Source: CAYNZP01 sp964401835 (GTDB taxonomy: Bacteria > Planctomycetota > Phycisphaerae > SM23-33). From it: 64,000 nucleotides of DNA. The DNA lies in assembly GCA_964401835.1 (NCBI GenBank), contig CAYNZP010000007.1:1-64000 (forward strand), written 5' to 3'. This document shows, in pieces, positions 51,073-59,836 of this stretch. The position numbers and the translations under genes are program-made. Positions within the stretch are counted from its first letter, which is position 1; each line of letters begins with the position of its first letter. The notes under the pieces were generated by a model, which was not told the DNA's origin, did no database searches, and was given only the letters and a program-made list of their open reading frames with translations.

Positions 51073-51092
51073 CTACGGAGTCTCCAAATAAT

Positions 51093-51962
51093 TTATGTAT
51101 TGATATTCCAGTTTACTTCCCATTCCAGCCGACCATCAGGTGGCACTGAAAGATAAACTCCATCTGCATATGAAGCCTCAAGCGAGCTTGTTGTTGCTGG
51201 CATTGGTTCAATTGCACACTCGATTCTCCTACAGCCGTCTTCATCTGGATAGCCAGCGTTGTTCCACCAAATACCGAGGGTAGGAAATAGATCTTTTGAA
51301 AATTCAACAATAAGAATTCTACCATTATTAAGAGTTATTTCTACTTGATCTGTTTCAATTCCATTCAGCAACAACATCTCCGCTTTACCTTTATCGAGAC
51401 AAAGCAAATAGTTGACTAGTGATTCAGAACAATTGAACTCAACTAACTTTTCCCTCATTTCGTCATACAACTTTTTAAAGTTTGGAAGCTTTATTTGTTT
51501 AATATTCTGGATGGGCATAAGTGCGTGCATAACATGGAGGAAAGGAATAGCCTTTTCGGATTCGTTAACAATAGCAAATTCCCATTTCAGTGATGTCTCC
51601 TCAAAAGTCATAGTCCGCGTAAAGGTCACCGGTAAAAGCTTACTATGAATTTGACAAATCAACTGATCAGGTTGAGCGTATAAATCCCAACCCAGCCAGC
51701 ACAGTTCACCATGATCAGGAATGTCGAAATTATTGCCAACTGGAAATCGACACGCATCAACTGTCGGGAAGCAATCGTCGTATCCGTAAACCGGGCGGGT
51801 TTCGTATTGGCCATAATCTTTTTTAGGAGGACAAAATGAAGTTGGCTCTTTTGTAAGCAAGTCGAAGCCATTATAGCTCAGCCTACTCAATCGAGCGCCA
51901 TCAGCTGGAAAACACTCGACCTGCCACTTTCCAAATTCTAATTTTTTTTGATTCCTGTTCAT
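51093..51962 (-). CDS. Aldose 1-epimerase-like protein
   Basis: The 289-residue protein is a beta-sandwich of the galactose mutarotase superfamily: LSYNGFDLLT, the YGYDDCFPTVD segment, and IPDHGELCWLGWD, in which the DHGxxW triplet is the family's substrate-site motif. AIEPMPATTSS follows near the C-terminus. Its ATG overlaps the isomerase stop by 4 bases. It would interconvert anomers of the sugar before isomerisation. The second catalytic His is not obvious, so binding rather than catalysis is possible. Confidence 0.75.
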   Translation of the reverse strand: MNRNQKKLEFGKWQVECFPADGARLSRLSYNGFDLLTKEPTSFCPPKKDYGQYETRPVYGYDDCFPTVDACRFPVGNNFDIPDHGELCWLGWDLYAQPDQLICQIHSKLLPVTFTRTMTFEETSLKWEFAIVNESEKAIPFLHVMHALMPIQNIKQIKLPNFKKLYDEMREKLVEFNCSESLVNYLLCLDKGKAEMLLLNGIETDQVEITLNNGRILIVEFSKDLFPTLGIWWNNAGYPDEDGCRRIECAIEPMPATTSSLEASYADGVYLSVPPDGRLEWEVNWNINT

Positions 51963-53341
51963 AAGGCAATCGCTTTGATTCCCGTAACTTCACAGAACGC
52001 CTTGAGTTCTTCGTAAAGATGCTCACCGTAACCAAGGCAGGCATATTCGTTGTTCCAGGCTTCCAGCAAGGCGTCGATATTGCAATTGGCTGTTACAAAC
52101 CCATGCGGCCAAAACGGGATACCACATTCATTCTGGCGGGCTTTAAGTTTCTTGGCCGGGGGTTCGAAGATGCTACAACGCGTTATGACCATTTCGAATT
52201 GGCCATCGTTTCTGCCGAGCCTTGCGAGAACGCCTTGGCCTACCTTGCAGACAAGTTTGACGGAAATTCCGCCAGCTTCACCTTCAGTTGGGATTCCATG
52301 CTCTGCAAAACCTGCCGGGCCAAGCTTACCAGCCAATGAGGGCGGACACGCCCCGTCACCGATAATCTTGATTTCGTTGTTGGACTTATCGATGTGCTGA
52401 AGGTCCCCGTAGTAAACCGGTTCCGGACTTAAGTCTGTCAGACATTTAACCGTCATTGCGGTGTTGAAATCGCCGAGTGTCGAGGCACCCACGCCATCTT
52501 CCAGCATCATACTCTGGGCGAAACAGGTCGCACTGTAATCATCTCCCAGGCCGGGGAATGACTGGATGGTATAGAAATCCCATTCGTTTTTCTTGATAAG
52601 CTGCTTTATCGCTAGGTAAAGACGAATGGACTTTTCTGACATCTGGTCTTCGGGAATTTTCTCGGCGAAAAGCTTCTGTATTCTCTTCCGTGCTGATGTT
52701 ATTTGGCTTTTTGTAACCCCCTCAGCAGTCTTGAGCAATTCAGTAGTGTCGCGGGAATCTATGTCAATGCCGAACATCTTCATCCACTGCGAAGGATCGG
52801 CCGCACCGCAGGTCTGGCCCATACCGCGGCCGCCAAATGTGCCGATGGTTGACATGTTCAAGCTGTTTTTCATCGCACTGGCCCGACAGTAGGATGTGAT
52901 TTTTTCGATTTCCTTCGGGGCTTCATAGCTGCCATAGACAAAACGATGCTTCAGGGCAATTTCCTTTAGCGCACCATGCATGACAAGCCCACCGACCGGT
53001 CGCCAGCCCTGACTGCCCGGATTAGTCCAAAGAACAATGCCCTTACCAGAGTTGGCAAAATCACGAATAGCCCCTATCATGTGGGCTGCCCAAACCCATG
53101 TCCCGGAAAACATCACCACCGCATCGACATCATCCATCTTCTTGAACTTGGCCAAGCACTCTTTAGCCTCTGCTTTGGTCGCCAGAATGACATCATGGGT
53201 AACCAATTGCAGCCCGGCGGCTTTGAGAGCTTTTTTGGCGTTTGACACAAGCTTGGCATCAATAAAAGGAGTATCCATCGGGTCTTTGAGTCCATCTTTG
53301 TGCACACCGTAAACAATGAATGCGACTTTCGGTTTAATCAT
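51959..53341 (-). CDS. L-fucose isomerase-like protein, 460 aa
   Basis: The protein reads as a member of the fucose/arabinose isomerase superfamily: KVAFIVYGVHKDGLKDP at the start, the Rossmann-like VDAVVMFSGTWVWAA, TIGTFGGRGMGQTCGA, and the metal-site region QSFPGLGDDYSATCFAQSMM with EDGVGASTLGDFNTAMTVKC (conserved Glu and Asp). It converts an aldose to a ketose. Unlike the deleted copy at 32249-32623 it is complete, and so may serve for fucose metabolism in this genome. It overlaps the amidohydrolase gene by 8 bases and the mutarotase gene by 4. Confidence 0.82.
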   Translation of the reverse strand: MIKPKVAFIVYGVHKDGLKDPMDTPFIDAKLVSNAKKALKAAGLQLVTHDVILATKAEAKECLAKFKKMDDVDAVVMFSGTWVWAAHMIGAIRDFANSGKGIVLWTNPGSQGWRPVGGLVMHGALKEIALKHRFVYGSYEAPKEIEKITSYCRASAMKNSLNMSTIGTFGGRGMGQTCGAADPSQWMKMFGIDIDSRDTTELLKTAEGVTKSQITSARKRIQKLFAEKIPEDQMSEKSIRLYLAIKQLIKKNEWDFYTIQSFPGLGDDYSATCFAQSMMLEDGVGASTLGDFNTAMTVKCLTDLSPEPVYYGDLQHIDKSNNEIKIIGDGACPPSLAGKLGPAGFAEHGIPTEGEAGGISVKLVCKVGQGVLARLGRNDGQFEMVITRCSIFEPPAKKLKARQNECGIPFWPHGFVTANCNIDALLEAWNNEYACLGYGEHLYEELKAFCEVTGIKAIAL

Positions 53342-54434
53342 CTTTATTGCTCCTTCTAAGTGAGTCCTTCAGGTCTTCTTTCAGTCCTGGAATTATTTTC
53401 AATGCGTTCTGGTGATAGATTTTTTTAAGAACCTCTTTAGGCAGGCCTATCCCATTTATTTTCCAACGGAAACGCTCAAAAGTGCCGTCATAGTCCGGCG
53501 GGATGAAATTCTCATCAAATGTTTCGAGGAAACGGAAGTAGCTGCGATACATTTCGACCGAAGCGGGCATATCCGTACCGAAGAGAATCCTGTCCTGGTG
53601 CTTGATAAAGAATTCTCTCGCCTTCTCCGGCACTCGGCCTAGCTCGTCCATGCGGGCTGAAAAGTCTATATAGACATTTGGGTTTTCGTCGATCAGTTGA
53701 GAAACGTAATCCAGCTTTTCGGCATAATTGGCAACGTGAGGTAGAATAAAAGTCGTATTGGGATGACGACGTATAAGGTTGTCGCGATGTTTTATTAGCT
53801 CATCCTTACGGGGAAATTTAGGTTCAGCAAAACTCCACGAGGGGTATTTTAGAAGCGAATCATAATGCTCGTTTTCGGCTGTAACAGGATCAAAAAAGCC
53901 GGCCGGGTCTGACTGGTGCATCAAAACAGGTATTCCAAGCCTTCCAGCATCTTCAAAGATCGGCGCCAATCGTTCGTCATCGATTGTGATAAGCTTGCCA
54001 TCACCGTCTCTGTAATGCAGGCCCAATTCTTTGAGGATCTTCAAACCGCGTGCGCCCAGCGCTACATGCTCTCGCAGCATTTGAATTGTCTCATCAACAA
54101 ATCGTGATGCGTCCTGAAAAAGTGGCTTATCTATCGACTTGGCAAAGGTAGCTGTGGTAAAGCAATAGAATCGGCCTGGATATTCGGCTGCGCAGTTCTC
54201 AAAGAAATCCTCTATCCTTCCCTGTCCGATTGAATATCCTCCCTCTACCCATGAGACATGCACATTTGCCGTAAGATCGCAATAGGAAACAATGCCGACT
54301 TCGTCCAACACATCGACAATCCGATTAACATCCCAATTACCCCATAGATGATTATGAGCATCAATAACGGGAAACGCTGCCCGCATAGGAATATGCCCCT
54401 GCACCATATTGTCGCCTAGTGCATGCATGATCAT
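53334..54434 (-). CDS. Amidohydrolase 2 family protein (lactonase-like)
   Basis: The 366-residue protein has the metal-dependent hydrolase pattern: VIDAHNHLWGNW (HxH), the barrel strand PVLMHQSDPAGFFD with a conserved His, FILPHVANYAE with the next His, and ILFGTDMPASVEMYR with the catalytic Asp. Relatives include sugar lactonases and decarboxylases. It heads the sugar operon. Start is uncertain among ATG 54434, 54428 and 54410. Confidence 0.78.
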   Translation of the reverse strand: MIMHALGDNMVQGHIPMRAAFPVIDAHNHLWGNWDVNRIVDVLDEVGIVSYCDLTANVHVSWVEGGYSIGQGRIEDFFENCAAEYPGRFYCFTTATFAKSIDKPLFQDASRFVDETIQMLREHVALGARGLKILKELGLHYRDGDGKLITIDDERLAPIFEDAGRLGIPVLMHQSDPAGFFDPVTAENEHYDSLLKYPSWSFAEPKFPRKDELIKHRDNLIRRHPNTTFILPHVANYAEKLDYVSQLIDENPNVYIDFSARMDELGRVPEKAREFFIKHQDRILFGTDMPASVEMYRSYFRFLETFDENFIPPDYDGTFERFRWKINGIGLPKEVLKKIYHQNALKIIPGLKEDLKDSLRRSNKDD

Positions 54435-54514
54435 CCGCTCGATGGTTGTACATATGCTACAAATATCATATACGCATCATCACGCGCATAAGCTTTTTGC
54501 TCAAGTGTTACTTG

Positions 54515-54544
54515 TTGTATTCTGGCAATTAAATGATGTATAAT
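54515..54544 (+). promoter_or_regulatory. Likely promoter of the AraC gene
   Basis: TTGTAT (54515-54520) and TATAAT (54539-54544) are separated by 18 bases. An ATG at 54533 lies inside this promoter, so translation of the AraC gene most likely begins downstream at ATG 54577. The region between this gene and the divergent amidohydrolase gene is about 140 bases and should hold the operator for both. Confidence 0.5.
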
Positions 54545-54576
54545 CGCAACTTATTAATAATAGGAAATATTCCATT

Positions 54577-54975
54577 ATGGCCCACAAAAAACCTGAAAAA
54601 ACGGAGGATCTGGACCACCTCGCTTGAAAAACCGGTTTTCAACGTCTCAGAAAGCCGACCTATCAGCGTATTGCGCTATCATTGGCAAACCAAACAGGAC
54701 TTACGTTACGACATGCACTATGGCCTGGAGCTAGGGATCCTGCTCAAGAGCAAAATGCGAAGGCACTTTAGGACTACGAATTTTGATGTTGCTACCGGGG
54801 ACATTTGGCTCTGCGGAATGTGGGAGCCACATGGCTGTCAAATAACCCAAGTTCCCTGTGAAACGGTCGTCTTGATAATCTTCCCGCCTATACTTACAAA
54901 AGCTCAGCTTGACCCAAAACATAATTTAAGATTACTTGCTCCATTTGAGGCGACACCCAACATCCGACCACAGCT
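54577..54975 (+). pseudogene. AraC-family regulator, sensor half only
   Basis: From ATG 54577 (AGGAA upstream) the frame reads MAHKKPEKTEDLDHL and then hits TGA. The neighbouring frame continues with LEKPVFNVSESRPISVLRYH, DMHYGLELGILLKSKMRRHF and DIWLCGMWEPHGCQI, an AraC-type cupin sensor domain. At about 54970 it runs into IS5 sequence, and the DNA-binding half is absent. So there is both a probable frameshift and a truncation. Its position divergent to the fucose-type operon suggests it once controlled that operon. Confidence 0.65.
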
Positions 54976-55172
54976 GTACTGGGCGACGGAAATTCTTCCG
55001 GAAGGTCTTTCCATGGCGCTCCGGTTCGGAGTCTCCACAAAAAACCTTCTAGCACCCTGCGATTATCAGCAGGTGGGCGTCCGCCCTTGGGCGAAGCCTT
55101 TCCTTTCGGCAACAGTGGCTCGATCTTTTTTCATTGCTCCTCCGTGAGCAAAACTCTTCGTCTGGCCATCAT
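54965..55172 (-). pseudogene. IS5-family transposase N-terminal fragment
   Basis: From ATG 55172 the minus strand encodes MMARRRVLLTEEQ, then a TGA in place of the usual Trp, then KKIEPLLPKGKASPKGGRPP and ADNRRVLEGFLWRLRTGAPW with KDLPEEFPSPST. This is the DUF4096 start of IS5 transposases. The rest of the enzyme is missing. The insertion broke the AraC gene on the opposite strand. Confidence 0.75.
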
Positions 55173-55654
55173 GACTCCTTTCGATGGCGGGAGACATCTG
55201 CAACGGATTAAACTGATCGTCAAGACTAAAGTAAAGACGTAGTGATTTCGGATCAGTAAATAGCCTCACCTTTTCAGGCCGAAATTCGCCTTTCGCCACA
55301 GGGCTTGAGTATCCTGCAGATGTTAAAATTTCGAGCCGGGCGGTTTGGCAAAATTATCCTACACCGTGAATACGGTTATTTTGGCGACGACGCATCCGCA
55401 AAGGCAGATTGAATAGCAGACGCCCCCTGCCGGGCCGGGTTTATATAGTGCTTCGTCGGGGACGTTTCGGAGGGCATATCCCTTTACTTTTCAGACCCCC
55501 TTCCAACCGGACTTTGATACATCGTTTACCGACGAGAGAGTTGAAAAACAGCCAGTTTTGGGTGTTTTTTTCTCTACAAGGCGGTATCTGGGATAACCCT
55601 GCACAAAAAGGCCGTGATAGGCTCTTATTCCCTTAAATTTCTCTGATTCGGCAT
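55173..55654. other. Gap with no recognisable gene
   Basis: Open frames exist on both strands (about 55066-55299 minus and 55409-55636 plus), but none has a ribosome site or a known motif, and the first is the shifted frame of the IS5 fragment. The GC-rich stretch at 55419-55440 (CCCCTGCCGGGCCGGG) is symmetrical but I assign it no function. Confidence 0.5.
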
Positions 55655-55963
55655 TCACGCTTCCAGTTTGCTTCCGCAATCCGGGCAATAGCTCTTTTTG
55701 CCCGCTACCCTGTGATCGCAGACCGGGCAGCGTCTGATCAGTTTCGCGGCAGCCACACCGGGCTTAACCAATAGTATCAGCAAAATTACGGCTATGGTAA
55801 TCGCCGTTCCCGTTAAAAATTCCTTCCTTATGTAACGTGCGAAATCCACCACGCCGCGATCTTCCAGCCAGCTGGCAACAAGGTAGATATTGCCCAGAAG
55901 AAAAACCGCCCCGACAAGAACCAGTACCAGCAATTTCCGCAATCCAAGACTTCCAATAATCAT
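55655..55963 (-). CDS. Small membrane protein with zinc ribbon, 102 aa
   Basis: ATG 55963 follows AAAGGATGG. Two hydrophobic segments (LLVLVLVGAVFLLGNIYLVA and TAITIAVILLILLVK) are followed by a cytoplasmic C-terminal zinc ribbon, RRCPVCDHRVAGKKSYCPDC, of the same kind as the ribbons on the kinase encoded just upstream. It is the last gene of the kinase operon. It may dock with the kinase or its partners at the membrane. Confidence 0.7.
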   Translation of the reverse strand: MIIGSLGLRKLLVLVLVGAVFLLGNIYLVASWLEDRGVVDFARYIRKEFLTGTAITIAVILLILLVKPGVAAAKLIRRCPVCDHRVAGKKSYCPDCGSKLEA

Positions 55964-56080
55964 CTTACACCATCCTTTCTTTCGTTCTTTCGCTTGTATG
56001 ACGCACTACTAAAATTAGCGCAACTTGCCGGATGGCGCAAGGCTTTTCCTGGGAATTTTCAGGCTTTTAAAAGGTTCTGC

Positions 56081-59000
56081 TCAGATACGTTCATAGTCTT
56101 TCGCTGAAACCAACGAATAGAGCGTTGCCAAAACAGCCGTTACCATGCTCACTATCACACCAACGGTCAAGGCGATATTGGTGCTGCCGCCAAATATATA
56201 TTTAGATAGTAGGCCGATCGCGACGCCTGGAATAGCGCAGCAGGCGATCATAGCAAAAACAACGCAGAAAACCGCGCTTGGACTATCGCCATTCGCCTTT
56301 GCAAGGTTTCGGTAAAAATTCGAATAACGGGCGGCGTGAATCAATGCGCCAAGCACCGCTATTATCGCTCCGGCTATACCTATATAGAGCTTACCATGAA
56401 CACAGAGCGGCCATACAGTGTAGCAGAGCCAGCGTAAGAACCAAATTACACCAAAAACAAGGGCTACAAATGCTGCTCCACCTACCAAAATAGTTCCAAT
56501 CCACTTACCGGCCTCTCCTATGTCTTTCTTGCCAAAGAACAGATAGACAAGGGCAAGAATCGGAAAAGCAAAAGACACAAGAGGAATGGTCAAGGAAGCT
56601 AACACTCCTGATATCACTATTAAGCCGCTTGTCATAGCAAATGCGGGCTGATAATCGTATTTGAGAAAATCCCATTCGTCCAAGGCCTCATAAATTTCTG
56701 TTTCCAGAAGATAATTCAGCAACGTTGCCACAATACAAAGACCGATTACTATCAATCCAAGCAGCAAGCTTTGTGAAAACAACAATATAGCGCCGATAAC
56801 GCCCGGGGCTATAATCACAGCATATTTACCCGTTGCGACAGCGATCTCCTTAAGCCTTTTCTGGGCATTTTCCTTTTCTTTTTGTCTTTGCGTGATTCTG
56901 TTCGAAAGTTCCTTCACTCCGCTGGAATCGCAGCAGAGCTTCAATGCCCTGCCGCATGCGGCCTTTGCCTTATCAAAAACTTCCTCAGCAAAAGCATCTT
57001 TGGCCAAAGAGAACTCTTTGTTATAACTGGCTTCGGTCTCGTTTATCTCCGATTCTGCATTTTGGTAATCTTTCAATAACGGCCATATGGCCTTGGCTTT
57101 TTGCAGTTGCTCCCTGGCCTTTTCGAATTCCGCAGAATTACAATATTCCTCGGCCTGTGTTTCGTATTCCTTGGCTTTGGATTGACTATTCTGTATCGAA
57201 TCGACCAGTGAAGCTGCCTCTTGGGAATCCGGGCAAAGAGCCAAGGCCCGATTTACTGTATCCAGAGCGTTTTGCAGATCCTTATCTGACTGAAACTGAC
57301 GAGCAGTCTCGATATGTGATGTATATTTTTCGCGTGTCTCTGATAATTTTTGTTTTGTCTTATCGAGACCTTTGATATTGGGCCAGATGGCCTTGGCTTC
57401 TTGCAGCTTCCTATCGGAATCGTTGAATTGAGCGGTGTCCATGCAATCATTCGCAGCCTCGACAAATAACTTTGCCTTTTCCCGGTCATTGTTGATTTTG
57501 CCGGATAGGGATTTTGCAGTACCTGAATCCGGACAAAGCTTCAAAGCCTTTTTTACATCTCCGGCCGCTTTACTGAGGTCGCCGGCTTTTTGGGCGGACT
57601 CGGCATCTTCGAATGCCCTGTTGTAGGATTTCCGCGTTTTTGGAAGATCTGCCTTGATGGTATCCACACCCTCCAGATCGACTTGGAGCTCCTCTATATT
57701 GCTGATGTTGTTTTTGGCATCCGCAAACTCGGCCTTTTTAATTTGCTGACGCACCTTTGATAGTAGATTCCCTGTCTGTTGAGCTATTTTTGCCAATTCG
57801 TTCTTAAGCTTGATCGTTTCTGAACTTTTCGGAGCCTCTGCCAATGCAACTTTGATACAGTCAGCAGCTTCTACAAGCAGCTTCTTTTTATGTAGTGATT
57901 TTGTCTTTTCAAACGCAGCTGAGTATTTTCCCAGCCGTTTTCGGCAGTTATCGAGTTCCTCCTTTGCCTCATTACTCGCAGGTATTATCTCGAGGCACTT
58001 CTGCAGCAATGAGTCGGCTTTTTTAAACTCGGCCTTATCCATCAGATCAAGGGCCTTTGAGCGATTATCGTCGTAAGTTTTAAGCAAAGACTCCAATTCC
58101 TGAATTTTATCGCCGGCAATCCTGTGACGTGGGATCACTTTAAGAACCCGTCGCCATGCTTCGATTGCGTCTTGGGTATTACCTGCGGCTGCCTGCTCAC
58201 CGGCTGACACAATCAATACGCTAATCTGGGACTGCTTTTGACGCAGCTCGCGTATAAGCTCCACAGCCTGCTCCTGAAAGTTACCGGCATTATCGCGAAG
58301 GATTGTCTCCAGAATATCTATGGCCTCAATCGGATCTTCATCTTTGAGCTTTCCTACTAGTTCCTTGCGGTGCAGCAACAGATAATGAGCCGCAACACCG
58401 GCACCGCAGCCTGGGCAATTATCGATATCCAATCGAACGTCCCGTGCGCATACGGGGCAAGAGCGAAACAAACTATCCAAGGCAACTTGACATTTTTCGC
58501 ATATCCTCGCCGCCGGGTTGGCATTGATATACCCGCACTTAGGACACGATACATCTACACTCACAGCGGCGCCCTGGGCAGTGCGATCAAGGTCCTTTAT
58601 CAGCCGTTCTATATCGGGATACCGCTTTGGGGGATCCTTGGCCAGGCACCGCGCCACAACCGCCCACCATTTTTCAACGGTGCCCGCCAACGGTTTGGGC
58701 GGTGTATGCAGATGCTTTTCACGAAGCTCAGTCGGCGAACCGTCGAAAGGCAGGCTGCCGTCAAGTATCTCATATAGTACGAGCCCCAGGCTGTAAATGT
58801 CGCTGACCGAGCCTATATCCTTTTGCCTGGCAGTATGAAATTGTTCGGGGCTCATATACTGGGGCGTTCCGACCCCCTGTCGAAGAAGCTGGTTCGGATT
58901 TGACTCAAAGCCGCTTCCTGCAAATCTGCCTATACCGAAATCCGTGATCTTGGCCTTTCCTTCTACCAGAAGTATATTCTCAGGTTTAATATCCAGATGA

Positions 59001-59740
59001 ACAAGCCCTGCATCATGAAGGGCCTTGACGCCAAGGCAGGCCTGCTTGAAAAGTTCCAGGCCCTGCTTGCGTCGCTTTTCGACATCCTTGTTCGCCGAAA
59101 GCCAATTGCGCATACTTCCGCCGTCAGCAAGTTCCATAGGCAGCAGTATCAAAGACAAATTCTTGTACTCGCAGGGACGCGGGTCTTCCGCTTTTATGAT
59201 GTGGCTGGTATCGTCAATGCGCTTGCGGAGCTTGAATTCATGCAATATCTGCTCTGCTGCTCGCTGGGCCCTGCCTTCGCCTTCAGCGGCCACGACGACT
59301 TTCAGGGCCATCTCTTCATCAATATAAGAATCATGGACAGCGTAAACAGAACCGAATCCGCCGACACCAAGCGGTTTGCGCACTTTATAACGATCCGACT
59401 CGTCAAGAACGTCGCCTTCGTTTATAGAAATATCAATACCAAAGCCCAATGTGCCCGAGGATCCTTCATCCATCATCGAAACAAATATCCCATCATCCCC
59501 TGCAGACGACGGTTGTCCGGAAGCCCCCGTCCCAGCCGCCGTGGGCGTGGCATGACCGCCAAGTGCAGTATTACAGTCCGGGCATTCCCGCCATTTAGGC
59601 TTTATCCCCCTGCCACAGTTCGGACACGTCAGGCCGATAGAACCTGTCGGTGTCATGCACGACGGACATTTATTCCAGCCGGTTTCGAGTATCTCGCCGC
59701 AGGTTTGACAAGTCATAACAGACGGTTCTGAATTCGCCAT
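56081..59740 (-). CDS. Ser/Thr protein kinase with zinc ribbons and membrane domain
   Basis: ATG 59740 follows AAGGGGTG. The 1219-residue protein has two zinc ribbons at residues 11-56 and a kinase domain at about 118-390. The kinase has the Gly loop LGVGGFGSVY (124-133), Lys 147 in MALKVV, HLDIKPEN (248-255), DFG (267-269) and GTPQYMSPEQ. More CxxC ribbons lie at 399-446 and a long helical TPR-like region at about 455-980. The C-terminal membrane part (about 990-1210) has roughly eight hydrophobic segments. HLD replaces HRD, a non-RD type of activation. It is probably held at the membrane with the kinase in the cytoplasm. It lies in one operon with the WD40, coiled-coil and HerA-like genes. 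Confidence 0.85.
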   Translation of the reverse strand: MANSEPSVMTCQTCGEILETGWNKCPSCMTPTGSIGLTCPNCGRGIKPKWRECPDCNTALGGHATPTAAGTGASGQPSSAGDDGIFVSMMDEGSSGTLGFGIDISINEGDVLDESDRYKVRKPLGVGGFGSVYAVHDSYIDEEMALKVVVAAEGEGRAQRAAEQILHEFKLRKRIDDTSHIIKAEDPRPCEYKNLSLILLPMELADGGSMRNWLSANKDVEKRRKQGLELFKQACLGVKALHDAGLVHLDIKPENILLVEGKAKITDFGIGRFAGSGFESNPNQLLRQGVGTPQYMSPEQFHTARQKDIGSVSDIYSLGLVLYEILDGSLPFDGSPTELREKHLHTPPKPLAGTVEKWWAVVARCLAKDPPKRYPDIERLIKDLDRTAQGAAVSVDVSCPKCGYINANPAARICEKCQVALDSLFRSCPVCARDVRLDIDNCPGCGAGVAAHYLLLHRKELVGKLKDEDPIEAIDILETILRDNAGNFQEQAVELIRELRQKQSQISVLIVSAGEQAAAGNTQDAIEAWRRVLKVIPRHRIAGDKIQELESLLKTYDDNRSKALDLMDKAEFKKADSLLQKCLEIIPASNEAKEELDNCRKRLGKYSAAFEKTKSLHKKKLLVEAADCIKVALAEAPKSSETIKLKNELAKIAQQTGNLLSKVRQQIKKAEFADAKNNISNIEELQVDLEGVDTIKADLPKTRKSYNRAFEDAESAQKAGDLSKAAGDVKKALKLCPDSGTAKSLSGKINNDREKAKLFVEAANDCMDTAQFNDSDRKLQEAKAIWPNIKGLDKTKQKLSETREKYTSHIETARQFQSDKDLQNALDTVNRALALCPDSQEAASLVDSIQNSQSKAKEYETQAEEYCNSAEFEKAREQLQKAKAIWPLLKDYQNAESEINETEASYNKEFSLAKDAFAEEVFDKAKAACGRALKLCCDSSGVKELSNRITQRQKEKENAQKRLKEIAVATGKYAVIIAPGVIGAILLFSQSLLLGLIVIGLCIVATLLNYLLETEIYEALDEWDFLKYDYQPAFAMTSGLIVISGVLASLTIPLVSFAFPILALVYLFFGKKDIGEAGKWIGTILVGGAAFVALVFGVIWFLRWLCYTVWPLCVHGKLYIGIAGAIIAVLGALIHAARYSNFYRNLAKANGDSPSAVFCVVFAMIACCAIPGVAIGLLSKYIFGGSTNIALTVGVIVSMVTAVLATLYSLVSAKDYERI

Positions 59741-59836
59741 TTTTCACCCCTTGCAATTACAATTCATTTTTTCATGTTTTGCCATTCATCCTGAAATATC
59801 AATTATTCAACTCCCTTTGAATCCCGATTTACTTTA

